Positions 1 through 6,053 are shown, counted from the first letter of the stretch. The stretch is 6,191 nt of DNA from Pseudomonadales bacterium (GCA_022448765.1 JAKUTI010000167.1:1-6191), one strand, 5' to 3'. The notes: a model not told the origin generated them from the sequence alone. A program made the numbers and translations.

Positions 1-633
1 GAAGTACTCGTTGACGGGGCCCAAGCGGCGGCGCACCTGCCCATCGACGTCCAAGCGCTGGGTTGTGACTTTTACGCATTCTCTGGTCACAAAGTCTACG
101 GTCCTACTGGGATCGGAATTCTGTACGGCAAAGAATCTCTTCTCGACGCCATGCCACCTTGGCAAGCCGGGGGCGAGATGATCGAGGAAGTCCGACTGGC
201 GGGGACGACCTATCAAAGCCTGCCATACAAGTTCGAAGCCGGGACACCTAACATCGCGGGCGCCATCGGCTTGGGAGCGGCTATTGAATACGTTGAACGA
301 TTAGACGGAGATTCATTGATCAGCCATGAACGGCGGTTACTTAATTCCGCGACCAACGGTCTCGATGCCATAGAGGGCGTTCATATTATTGGAACCGCAG
401 AGGCAAAAGTCCCCGTTGTCTCGTTTTTGGTTGAAGGCTCACACCCCACCGACATAGGCACCCTGTTAGACCAGCAAGGTGTCGCAGTTCGAACTGGTCA
501 CCACTGCGCCATGCCATTGATGGAAGCGTTAGATTTACCAGGTACCGTCCGTGCCTCCTTTAGCCTGTATAATCGTCCGTCAGATGTCGATCGCCTAATC
601 GAAAGCGTGGAAAAGGCATGCAGCTTTGTTTAG
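1..633 (+). CDS. sufS: Cysteine desulfurase SufS, C-terminal part (5'-truncated by window)
   Basis: PLP enzyme of the group II (SufS/CsdA) type that removes sulfur from L-cysteine, leaving a persulfide for Fe-S cluster assembly in the cytoplasm. The reading frame is open from base 1, so the gene begins before the window; 210 codons are visible of roughly 400-420 usual for the family. Seen: VDGAQ near the left edge (the Asp and Gln that contact the PLP ring), SGHK with the Schiff-base lysine at bases 91-93, and RTGHHCAMPLM with the persulfide cysteine at bases 505-507. The RxGHHC context is the SufS-type rather than the IscS/NifS-type active-site loop. It is followed after 18 bases by the A-type carrier, with sufT and sufE further on, as expected for a SUF operon. 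Nothing looks broken in the visible part. The symbol rests on the loop motif plus the neighbours. Confidence 0.96.
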   Translation, partial: EVLVDGAQAAAHLPIDVQALGCDFYAFSGHKVYGPTGIGILYGKESLLDAMPPWQAGGEMIEEVRLAGTTYQSLPYKFEAGTPNIAGAIGLGAAIEYVERLDGDSLISHERRLLNSATNGLDAIEGVHIIGTAEAKVPVVSFLVEGSHPTDIGTLLDQQGVAVRTGHHCAMPLMEALDLPGTVRASFSLYNRPSDVDRLIESVEKACSFV

Positions 634-651
634 GTTGAGGGAGTTTGCGCT

Positions 652-1008
652 ATGACCGCACATGTATATGACCCAACCGCGATTTCAATGACGCCTGCGG
701 CCCAGGATCACGTGGGACAGCAGATTGCGCGCGAGGGCGCAACGGGGCTTCTTCTGAGCGTTACAGATAGCGGCTGCAACGGCTACATGTACGAACTCAG
801 CTACCTCGCAACAGAACCGACGGCATCCAAGAGATTTGACTTCACTGGGGAAGTTCGTGTGTACGTTCAAGAAGCGAATTGGGAAATCGTTTGTGGAACC
901 GAAATCGACTATGTGACCGAGGGACTCAACTCGTCTCTCAAATTCAATAACCCCAATGCCGACACGCTTTGTGGCTGCGGAGAGAGCTTTTCTATCCGTG
1001 GAACGTAG
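652..1008 (+). CDS. sufA: A-type iron-sulfur carrier (HesB/IscA/SufA family)
   Basis: Small protein of the HesB/IscA family that holds an Fe-S cluster between subunits and passes it to client apoproteins. The 118-residue product has the three invariant cysteines: Cys42 in DSGCNGYMYEL, and Cys107 and Cys109 in LCGCGESFSI near the C-terminus, preceded by the typical KFNNPNA stretch. This gives C-x64-C-x-C; length is normal for the family. The start is ATG 652, with a GAGGGAG ribosome binding site at 637-643, 8 bases upstream. The last bases overlap the proposed GTG start of sufT, so the two are probably translationally coupled. The position between sufS and sufT makes SufA the best name, but IscA and ErpA share the same motifs and cannot be separated by eye. 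There is an extra cysteine at residue 81, which I do not interpret. Confidence 0.92.
   Translation: MTAHVYDPTAISMTPAAQDHVGQQIAREGATGLLLSVTDSGCNGYMYELSYLATEPTASKRFDFTGEVRVYVQEANWEIVCGTEIDYVTEGLNSSLKFNNPNADTLCGCGESFSIRGT
979..986 (+). promoter_or_regulatory. Ribosome binding site deciding the sufT start
   Basis: The purine run GGAGAGAG lies inside the last codons of the A-type carrier gene, 11 bases before a GTG at 998. It supports initiation at that GTG. The in-frame ATG at 956 has only the pyrimidine/A-rich TCAATAACCCC before it and no comparable site. Spacing is slightly long but workable; it also serves as coding sequence for the CGCGES region of the carrier. Confidence 0.6.
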
Positions 1009-1522
1009 ACTCGTTCCCTTACAAAGAACGGTAGAAGCGAGGTTGGTACCGACCGGGACACCCACGACCATTCCAGAGGGAGCCTTTGTCACGCTAACGC
1101 AAGCGCTAGGGGGAACGTATACCGTCGTCCATGAAGGCAACATGGCGCGTATCGATGGCGAAGACGCCGACGCATTAGGCTTCGAGCCTGAAGTCATGAG
1201 CTTCGACGAGCCCAAAGATGGCAAACCCTCAGAAAGTCAGGTTTGGGAAGCATTACGAAGCGTTCACGATCCTGAGATTCCAGTGAACATTGTGGACCTC
1301 GGCTTGATTTATGGCTGTCGTATCGACGATACAGGGGTTTCCATCGACATGACCTTGACCGCTCCGGGATGTGGGATGGGACCAGTACTAGTTCAGGACG
1401 TCGAACGTCGCGTTGGTCTCGTGCCTTTCGTCGACGAGGTCAACGTCGAGCTGGTCTTCGACCCACCCTGGTCTCGAGACCGAATGACTGATGAAGCACA
1501 ACTCGAACTGGGCCTGTTCTGA
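998..1522 (+). CDS. sufT: Fe-S cluster assembly/maturation protein SufT (MIP18/DUF59 domain)
   Basis: SufT proteins carry a MIP18-like (DUF59) domain and help mature Fe-S proteins in the cytoplasm; the exact chemistry is not settled. With the GTG start at 998 the product has 174 residues, normal for SufT. Seen: the SufT-specific N-terminal part with VPTGTPTTIPEG (residues 18-28), ALGGTYTVV (36-44) and ARIDGEDADALG (50-61), then the DUF59 domain from about residue 80 with VHDPEIPVNIVDLGLIY (89-105) and the conserved cysteine in PGCGMG (Cys125), ending in a DPPWSRDRM motif. The upstream ATG at 956 would add 14 residues that overlap the carrier's Cys-containing end and resemble nothing in the family, so I prefer GTG 998, which overlaps the previous stop by 11 bases. 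SufE follows after 14 bases, so it is part of the same operon. Confidence 0.93.
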   Translation: MERRLVPLQRTVEARLVPTGTPTTIPEGAFVTLTQALGGTYTVVHEGNMARIDGEDADALGFEPEVMSFDEPKDGKPSESQVWEALRSVHDPEIPVNIVDLGLIYGCRIDDTGVSIDMTLTAPGCGMGPVLVQDVERRVGLVPFVDEVNVELVFDPPWSRDRMTDEAQLELGLF

Positions 1523-1536
1523 CATCGATTGCGACG

Positions 1537-1953
1537 ATGGTCGATCTCGACAATATCAAGACTACGTTTGCCTTCTTCGACGATTGGGAAGACAAATACC
1601 GATTCCTCATCGATCTGGGGAAGTCCGTGCCAGTTCTTTCTTCTGAATTCCGAATCGCCGAGAACCTTGTACGGGGGTGCCAAAGTCAAGTTTGGCTGTT
1701 GGGAGAATACGACGGTGAACAGCACCGGCTAAGGCTTCAAATCGATAGCGACGCGCACATTGTCCGAGGATTAATTGCGATTGTACTTGCTACCTTCGAT
1801 GAGCGATCACCCAACGAGATTGTCGACTATGACATCGAACACTTGTTCAAAGAACTTGATCTCTTGAATCATCTGAGCGTGACGAGAGGGAACGGATTGC
1901 GGGCCTTGGTCAAACGGATTAACGACACCGCCTCCAGTTACCTCAAAAATTGA
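1537..1953 (+). CDS. sufE: Sulfur acceptor protein SufE
   Basis: SufE takes the persulfide from SufS, activates the desulfurase, and hands the sulfur on to the scaffold. The 138-residue length is typical. Seen: an N-terminal FFDDWEDKYRFLIDLGK segment (residues 13-29), the persulfide-accepting Cys48 in the RGCQSQVWL motif (46-54), and a C-terminal SVTRGNGLRALVKRI helix (114-128) characteristic of SufE/CsdE. ATG 1537 comes 14 bases after the sufT stop with no clear Shine-Dalgarno sequence, suggesting translation coupled to sufT. It is the last SUF gene seen; a separate LexA-controlled promoter begins right after its stop codon. CsdE is the main alternative, but the operon context favours SufE. 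Confidence 0.95.
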   Translation: MVDLDNIKTTFAFFDDWEDKYRFLIDLGKSVPVLSSEFRIAENLVRGCQSQVWLLGEYDGEQHRLRLQIDSDAHIVRGLIAIVLATFDERSPNEIVDYDIEHLFKELDLLNHLSVTRGNGLRALVKRINDTASSYLKN

Positions 1954-1969
1954 CCAGCACCACGCATCC

Positions 1970-1997
1970 TTGATACTGTATATATATACAGTTTTCT
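1970..1997 (+). promoter_or_regulatory. Probable SOS promoter of the gene at 2007, laid out like the recA promoter
   Basis: A TTGATA hexamer (1970-1975; 5 of 6 to the sigma-70 -35 consensus) directly abuts the LexA box core, as I recall for E. coli recA, where TTGATA, the operator and the -10 element are contiguous. Here the 16-base operator core forms the spacer, which puts the -10 at 1992-1997 (TTTTCT). That is a poor match at 3 of 6, so the -10 is the weak part of this call. A start site 7 or so bases later would fall at about 2003-2006, next to the ATG at 2007. An alternative pairs TTGACC (1950-1955) with GATACT (1972-1977) at 16-base spacing; LexA would also block that one. Confidence 0.5.
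1974..1993 (+). promoter_or_regulatory. LexA operator (SOS box)
   Basis: The core reads CTGT, eight alternating A/T bases, ACAG (1976-1991), and the palindrome is perfect over 18 bases (1975-1992). Against the E. coli consensus, as I remember it, 19 of the 20 positions match; only the last base differs (T for A). LexA dimers bind this element and repress the adjacent promoter until RecA-stimulated self-cleavage during DNA damage. It lies between the sufE stop and the ATG at 2007, with its core ending 15 bases before that ATG, so the uncharacterised gene is the natural target. A site this close to consensus should be bound tightly, predicting strong repression and late induction. Confidence 0.92.
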
Positions 1998-2006
1998 ACG
2001 CTCGCG

Positions 2007-2411
2007 ATGCCCACCGAAATCCACGTGTATCTTTGCCCAGACAACGGCAATTTGCCGCAGCGGGTATCCATCGACGATTGGAACGCCTTCGAAAGGGGCG
2101 ACCAGCCAATCGCCCCCATCAACAATCGAGATCAGGTCAAGGCGCGCCAAATCAAATTTCTGTTGATGACCATTCGCGATCGTTTTTGTGAGATCGCCGA
2201 GCCGCTATGCGTAGACGTCGATCAGTTCGGATTCGTGCAAAAACGTGCTCTGTTTTGGAAGCTGTTGGAGGACCACGGCCCATCCATTGTTGATGGCCGC
2301 CATCGATTTATGCAGCGTTACCTCAACCACGCCCATCAATGGGATTTGGAGGCCGCAGTGCTAGACGAAGCCTGCCGCCAATCAGGAGTTCAAAAACTTC
2401 CCTCGGTATAG
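2007..2411 (+). CDS. Uncharacterised protein under LexA control (putative SOS protein)
   Basis: I do not recognise this 134-residue protein. It is not obviously SulA, YebG, UmuD, TisB or DinI. It is soluble-looking: no signal peptide and no membrane segment. The N-terminus EIHVYLC (residues 4-10) could be a beta strand. The rest looks mostly helical and charged, with a KARQIKFLLMTIRDRFCEIAEPL stretch (46-67), an aromatic KRALFWKLLEDHGP stretch (79-92) and an acidic DLEAAVLDEACRQ helix near the end (113-125). Cysteines are at 10, 61, 68 and 123 without a metal-site spacing I know. ATG 2007 has no Shine-Dalgarno sequence before it, and the SOS promoter would start RNA only a few bases upstream, so the mRNA may be leaderless. 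GTG 2025 is an alternative start, also without a ribosome site. A role in DNA damage response is inferred only from the LexA box. Confidence 0.8.
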   Translation: MPTEIHVYLCPDNGNLPQRVSIDDWNAFERGDQPIAPINNRDQVKARQIKFLLMTIRDRFCEIAEPLCVDVDQFGFVQKRALFWKLLEDHGPSIVDGRHRFMQRYLNHAHQWDLEAAVLDEACRQSGVQKLPSV

Positions 2412-2469
2412 CTCTCGTCCCTGCATTCTGTGTGGCGTTTCAGGTCTGAGCTCACGTACGCGAGAAACA
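2412..2469. other. Convergent intergenic gap, no clear terminator
   Basis: These 58 bases separate two genes that converge on each other. I see an 8-base palindrome TGAGCTCA (2447-2454) and short GTTTC/GAAAC arms flanking it, but no GC-rich hairpin followed by a T-run on either strand. Termination here is therefore not explained by a standard intrinsic terminator. Confidence 0.5.
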
Positions 2470-3045
2470 TCAATTAAGAGCCTGATCGGACACTAGCCAG
2501 CGACGATAATCTGCTTCGACGTCGACGTCCCACAACATGTCGCAGAGTCCAACGTTGAGATTTTCCGCTCGAGCTAACGTCGAGGCTAAAACAGAATCGG
2601 TCCCCCACGTGATACCAGAAAAGAGGTGATCGTGAGGCTCGTGCATCGCCACGAGACAGTACCCACCATCTTCCGTTGGTCCAACGACCAAGTCGTTTTC
2701 TTCTAACAAGGCAAACGCTTGCTCAATGTAACTAGCGGACATCGCGGGTATATCTGTCCCAATTAGGACTTTTACGCCATCGGAAAACGCCGCCAGCATC
2801 CGTACTCCTAAATCACCAGGAACCTGCCATCGCACAGGAAGACCTCGTGCCCAGGACAAATCAACGATATCTCCCTCAATCCAAATCTCGGATTCAAAAG
2901 GCATGGCCGCTTCCACCGCGTTATCGAGCAATTTCCGATAACAATTAAATGCAGTTTCCTCGCCTATGGATATCGCTAATCGGCTTTTAACCGCGCCTAA
3001 GACGGGCGCGCGAGCAAAAACAGCTAGTCTACCTTTCGTACTCAT
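2470..3045 (-). CDS. DUF2064 / TIGR04282-type transferase ('transferase 1' of the selenodomain/arsenosugar pair)
   Basis: The 191-residue protein belongs to the DUF2064 group with a GT-A/nucleotidyltransferase-like fold, probably acting on a nucleotide-activated sugar; the family's reaction is not firmly known. Motifs in order: VFARAPVLGAVKSRLA (residues 9-24, the glycine-rich N-terminal loop), GDLGVRM (77-83), GTDIP (96-100, likely metal/nucleotide-binding Asp), GPTEDGGYCLVA (122-133), LFSGITWGT (141-149) and LWDVDVEADY (171-180). All are hallmarks of the family and length is normal. Its ATG overlaps the stop of the glycosyltransferase gene upstream by 4 bases (ATGA), so the pair is translationally coupled. 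Databases tend to call such proteins arsenosugar biosynthesis glycosyltransferases, but no radical-SAM or arsenite methyltransferase gene is in this window, so the substrate is unknown. Confidence 0.88.
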   Translation of the reverse strand: MSTKGRLAVFARAPVLGAVKSRLAISIGEETAFNCYRKLLDNAVEAAMPFESEIWIEGDIVDLSWARGLPVRWQVPGDLGVRMLAAFSDGVKVLIGTDIPAMSASYIEQAFALLEENDLVVGPTEDGGYCLVAMHEPHDHLFSGITWGTDSVLASTLARAENLNVGLCDMLWDVDVEADYRRWLVSDQALN

Positions 3046-3728
3046 CGGCCATCAGGATAATAGTGCGCCGCTAACACTTCTGGGCTCGTGCCAAAAAAAT
3101 AACGGAGTCGCAATTCCCACATCAAAAGAATCGTCCTTAGGGTTCCATCGCGTTCCCAGCGGCGTGAGGACGTGCCAAGTCGAGTCCGAATCCTGATGGG
3201 CTTCGAAATACGTCGTAAACGCTTAGACAGTTCAATGTCTTCCATCAGAGGCTGATCGGGAATTCCGCCGATTCGGTCAAGTAATGAACGATGAGCGAAT
3301 ATCCCCTGATCGCCGGTACAAATAGACGTCAACGCCGATCGTTCATTCATGACCGATGCGATTAAACGAAACCACAACGTATCTTGGGTAAAAGTGACAT
3401 CAAAGCGTCCCCACTGCACCCTCTCCAACACGGGCTCAAGCGCTTCCACGACCATCCCAGTCACCTCGCTATCTGCGTGTAGAAACCAAAGCCAAGGTCG
3501 CTTCGTCGCTTCAACGCCGGCCCTTAGCTGCAACGCTCGACCGCGTTCCGTCTTGACGAGTCGTACCGGTGGCTGCAGCTCGTCCATCGAACCTTCCTCA
3601 CTTCCACCATCAACCACAACAATCTCTAGATCCCTAAAAGGTGTCAGCGCCCGAAGTAACGCGTTTAGAGCAGCCCAGTCGTTGAGAACCGGAATAACGA
3701 CGCTCACTTGATCTAAGCCATTTAGCAT
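3042..3728 (-). CDS. Family 2 glycosyltransferase, TIGR04283 type ('transferase 2')
   Basis: Cytosolic GT-A fold glycosyltransferase of 228 residues, within the usual size of the TIGR04283 subgroup. Seen: the nucleotide-binding start VVIPVLND (10-17), DGGSEEG (40-46), ERGRALQL (61-68), the DxD-like FLHADSE (82-88), GDQGIF (139-144), the catalytic-region LMEDIELSKRLRR (161-173), and SSRRWERDG (187-195), which is typical of this subgroup. No transmembrane segment stands out. ATG 3728 is preceded by an AGGAGGA ribosome site at 3741-3747, 12 bases away. It is coupled by a 4-base overlap to the DUF2064 gene, its usual partner, and lies 52 bases after the ATPase gene on the same strand. The acceptor and product cannot be read from sequence; an arsenosugar role is only one possibility raised by the family name. 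Confidence 0.9.
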   Translation of the reverse strand: MLNGLDQVSVVIPVLNDWAALNALLRALTPFRDLEIVVVDGGSEEGSMDELQPPVRLVKTERGRALQLRAGVEATKRPWLWFLHADSEVTGMVVEALEPVLERVQWGRFDVTFTQDTLWFRLIASVMNERSALTSICTGDQGIFAHRSLLDRIGGIPDQPLMEDIELSKRLRRISKPIRIRTRLGTSSRRWERDGTLRTILLMWELRLRYFFGTSPEVLAAHYYPDGR

Positions 3729-3740
3729 CGGTGAAGACCA

Positions 3741-3747
3741 TCCTCCT
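3741..3747 (-). promoter_or_regulatory. Strong ribosome binding site of the glycosyltransferase gene
   Basis: On the minus strand this reads AGGAGGA, near-perfect anti-16S complementarity, and ends 12 bases before ATG 3728. It overlaps a closer ATG (3741) that is out of frame with the protein. It is much stronger than the other ribosome sites in this window. Confidence 0.7.
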
Positions 3748-3780
3748 ATTTTTGCGGGGTCATAAGGCTACCAGCGTTCT

Positions 3781-4947
3781 TCAGCGCGTCGGCCACCGCC
3801 ATGGGGGTCTATCAAACAGGTCTTGGTCGTGCGCGAAAGTTTCACCCATCTCCTTGTCCAGTTCCACGTGATTGCAGGTTTCTTGCCGCTTAAGCCCGTC
3901 GATGAGAACCTGATCGTGCGAGATCACCCAAAGCTGGGTTTCTTTTGCGAATTTCGTCATTAGGCGACTCAGCGCTGGCAATAGATCCGGGTGCAGGCTT
4001 GTCTCTGGCTCATTGAGCACCATTAAGGCCGGCGGCCTTGGCGTCAGAAGAGCCGCGATCCAAAGAAGATAACGCAATGTTCCATCCGAGAGCTCCGATT
4101 GAGACAAAGGCCGCAACAACCCATGCTGCTGAAACTGCAATTCGAATCGACCGTTACCGCGATCGATCGAGACAGTGGCACCTGGAAACGCATCGTTAAC
4201 GGCAACATCTAACGCATCCCCATCACCTACCTCCTGGATGGTCTGCCAAGCAGCGGCCAAATCATGGCCGTCGTTACTTAGGACCGGCGTGCGCGTACCA
4301 ATCTGAGGCTGACGCGCAGCCGAATCGACGTCCGTTCGAAAGTGATCGTAGAACCGCCACGACCGAATCTCTTCCCTCAACAGAAGTATTTCTGGAACGC
4401 GCTCAGGATCAACAACGCGCGAGAGCATACTGTCAAAGGTTGGCAGATGTTTCTCGATCGCCTGCCATTGCCCACAGTCATCGCGTGCTCGAATTAACGG
4501 TCCCCGACGATCCACCATTGCACGCTGATCGTGCCAGATTTCGCCGTGCCAAATCACTTCACGTTTTATCACGGGATCCAAATTGAACATCGAACCAGGA
4601 ACCGGACTCGGATATCCAAAGTCAATCGCATAGCTGTAGTTGTCACCCGAAAATCCAAATCGCAAATTGATAGATTCCTTGCGCACTAGACCCTGGACAG
4701 GGGAAGCCCCTTCCTTAACAGACTTTCTAAACTCCTCGGGACCTGCCCAAAGCACCGAATGCAGTCCGCCTTCTTGAGCGATCGATTCGACTGCGGTTCC
4801 CATAGCGGTTTCCGCCGTCAACCGAAGTCCCCGATACAAGTTAGATTTACCGCAACCGTTAGGTCCGCTGATAACGTTCAGGCGACCAAGCGGAAGAATC
4901 AATTCACGTAACGAACGATAGTTCGCAATTGCCAATGTGTTCAGCAC
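3781..4947 (-). CDS. AAA family ATPase, SMC/RecF-like (COG4637 type)
   Basis: The 388-residue protein is a single ATP-binding cassette head with no visible nuclease, toprim or coiled-coil arm, fitting the predicted ATPases of COG4637; function unknown. Seen: the N-terminal IANYRSLRELILPLGRLNVISG strand-loop, Walker A GPNGCGKS (28-35), a Q-loop-like region around 60-75 (GGLHSVLWAGP), ABC signature ELSDGTLRYL (285-294), Walker B and D-loop LMVLNEPETSLHP (308-320), and the switch histidine in WVISHDQ (340-346). In Walker B the usual Asp is Asn312, while catalytic Glu313 is kept; I believe this is frequent in such ATPases, so it need not mean inactivity. The start is GTG 4947, with GGGAAG 5 bases upstream; it puts the conserved N-terminus at residue 1. 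It sits between the hydrolase (47-base gap) and the glycosyltransferase (52-base gap) on the same strand. A defence or DNA-repair role is possible but unsupported. Confidence 0.88.
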   Translation of the reverse strand: MLNTLAIANYRSLRELILPLGRLNVISGPNGCGKSNLYRGLRLTAETAMGTAVESIAQEGGLHSVLWAGPEEFRKSVKEGASPVQGLVRKESINLRFGFSGDNYSYAIDFGYPSPVPGSMFNLDPVIKREVIWHGEIWHDQRAMVDRRGPLIRARDDCGQWQAIEKHLPTFDSMLSRVVDPERVPEILLLREEIRSWRFYDHFRTDVDSAARQPQIGTRTPVLSNDGHDLAAAWQTIQEVGDGDALDVAVNDAFPGATVSIDRGNGRFELQFQQHGLLRPLSQSELSDGTLRYLLWIAALLTPRPPALMVLNEPETSLHPDLLPALSRLMTKFAKETQLWVISHDQVLIDGLKRQETCNHVELDKEMGETFAHDQDLFDRPPWRWPTR

Positions 4948-4994
4948 CGAATCTTCCCGATATCCGCAAGGGTCAGCACACCCATCTTAGCCAC

Positions 4995-5888
4995 TTAGCG
5001 TGTCTTACCGTCGAAAAATCCCAAGAGACGGTGTACGTTTTTCTTGTTCTTCGAGATGAACAGCGAATGGTCCGCCCCGTTAATCTCGTCGTATTGAACG
5101 TTCATGTTCAGTCGCCGCATCGCCTCGACCCAAATTCTGGTCGAATGAACCAGTCGGTCCTCTGTTCCCTGTAATACAAGCATGGGAATGTGTTGGATCA
5201 ACCCCAAGTCCGCAGTTGATCTCACCTGAGGCACCGCCGGGGCAACCACTGCCACAGCCGCCCACATATCAGGATATTCCATCGCCAGATGATAGGTCCC
5301 CGCACCGCCCATACTGTGGCCCCACAAGTACATTCGTTCGGGATCGATGGCGTACGCTTTCTGGACGAGGCCGACGACGTTCATCACATCTTGCTGACTG
5401 TACGCGCCTTCAACTTCGAGATTTCGACCATCAACTCCTCGCAACCAAGAGCCATACCAACCTTGGCGCGTATATCCCAAAGGCGTGACGACAACGAAAT
5501 TCATTTCGTCGGCGTAATCGAGAAATCCTTCGTATCCCATGAGCCAATCATGGGTTCTTGACAATCCATGCAGCGAAACGACGAGCGGCATTTGTATTTC
5601 AGCGTCATAGGCCTTCGGAACAAAGAGCGCGTATGGAATCGTTTCGCCCGTTTCTTCAAGAACGTAGCTCAGGTGTTGTACACGTGCGTCACTCACCAAC
5701 CGCTGATCATCCGACTTGGATCTGATCTGCTCTGACATCCGACCGCCGCTTTGTAGTTCCTCAGACATCAGCAGTGTCGCACACAGGACCATAAGGACGG
5801 GCAAGCCATTTTGTCGGATGACCCAAACTAATTTCTTGTCGCGTATACGGTGTCGGTCAACCGTCTCATCGCGAGGCGTCATCCGCAT
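4995..5888 (-). CDS. Alpha/beta-hydrolase, secreted or membrane-anchored esterase/peptidase-like
   Basis: The 297-residue protein has an alpha/beta-hydrolase fold of the esterase/polyhydroxybutyrate-depolymerase/prolyl-oligopeptidase-like group. Catalytic residues can be placed: nucleophile Ser192 in WGHSMGGAG (189-197), Asp244 in LQGTEDRLV (239-247), His274 in NGADHSLF (270-277), with the oxyanion segment VSLHGLS at 104-110. The N-terminus has about 28 mostly charged residues, then a hydrophobic stretch at about 29-41 (LPVLMVLCATLL), then a polar linker before the domain at about 70. This suggests a signal-anchor or long-n-region signal peptide and an enzyme acting outside the cytoplasm; there is no convincing lipobox. 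ATG 5888 and ATG 5882 are both possible starts; neither has a strong ribosome site. Substrate unknown. It is the first gene of the minus-strand run, with the promoter presumably in the non-coding stretch to its right. Confidence 0.88.
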   Translation of the reverse strand: MRMTPRDETVDRHRIRDKKLVWVIRQNGLPVLMVLCATLLMSEELQSGGRMSEQIRSKSDDQRLVSDARVQHLSYVLEETGETIPYALFVPKAYDAEIQMPLVVSLHGLSRTHDWLMGYEGFLDYADEMNFVVVTPLGYTRQGWYGSWLRGVDGRNLEVEGAYSQQDVMNVVGLVQKAYAIDPERMYLWGHSMGGAGTYHLAMEYPDMWAAVAVVAPAVPQVRSTADLGLIQHIPMLVLQGTEDRLVHSTRIWVEAMRRLNMNVQYDEINGADHSLFISKNKKNVHRLLGFFDGKTR

Positions 5889-5926
5889 AAGAGAATCCGT
5901 TAGTTCAACATCGCTCCCGGCACCAA

Positions 5927-5947
5927 GCCGGTGTCGTCATAACCGGC
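5927..5947. repeat. Inverted repeat GCCGGT-N9-ACCGGC
   Basis: A perfect 6-base inverted repeat with a 9-base centre, 39 bases upstream of the hydrolase ATG on the minus strand. It could be an operator or a leader RNA hairpin in the hydrolase transcript; there is no T-run, so it is not a standard terminator. A repeat this short may also occur by chance. Confidence 0.4.
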
Positions 5948-6008
5948 AGACCACGGGATCGTTGGGGCTGACGATGAAATGCACTGGCTCACGTACCCTC
6001 CGTTCGTA

Positions 6009-6053
6009 CGTTCAAACGCCTAAACAATTCAGCCTAGCTAATCCGTTCAAACG
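6009..6053. repeat. Two copies of the imperfect palindrome CGTTCAAACG, 35 bases apart
   Basis: Identical 10-mers at 6009-6018 and 6044-6053. Each has inverted ends (CGTT and AACG) around a CA centre, the form of a small dimeric regulator site. The start-to-start distance is 35 bases. They lie in the region expected to hold the promoter of the minus-strand hydrolase gene. No known regulator motif is recognised. Confidence 0.4.

Noticed and set aside
685..1224. Open frame of 179 codons on the minus strand across the carrier and sufT genes
   Set aside because: It runs antisense through two clearly recognised SUF genes and its translation is low-complexity and family-less; it is a shadow.
1938..2150. 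Small minus-strand frames crossing the LexA box
   Set aside because: They read through the operator palindrome and antisense to the SOS-controlled gene, with no ribosome site.
2412..2469. Bidirectional intrinsic terminator between the convergent genes
   Set aside because: Only an 8-base palindrome and weak 5-base arms are present, with no T-run on either strand.
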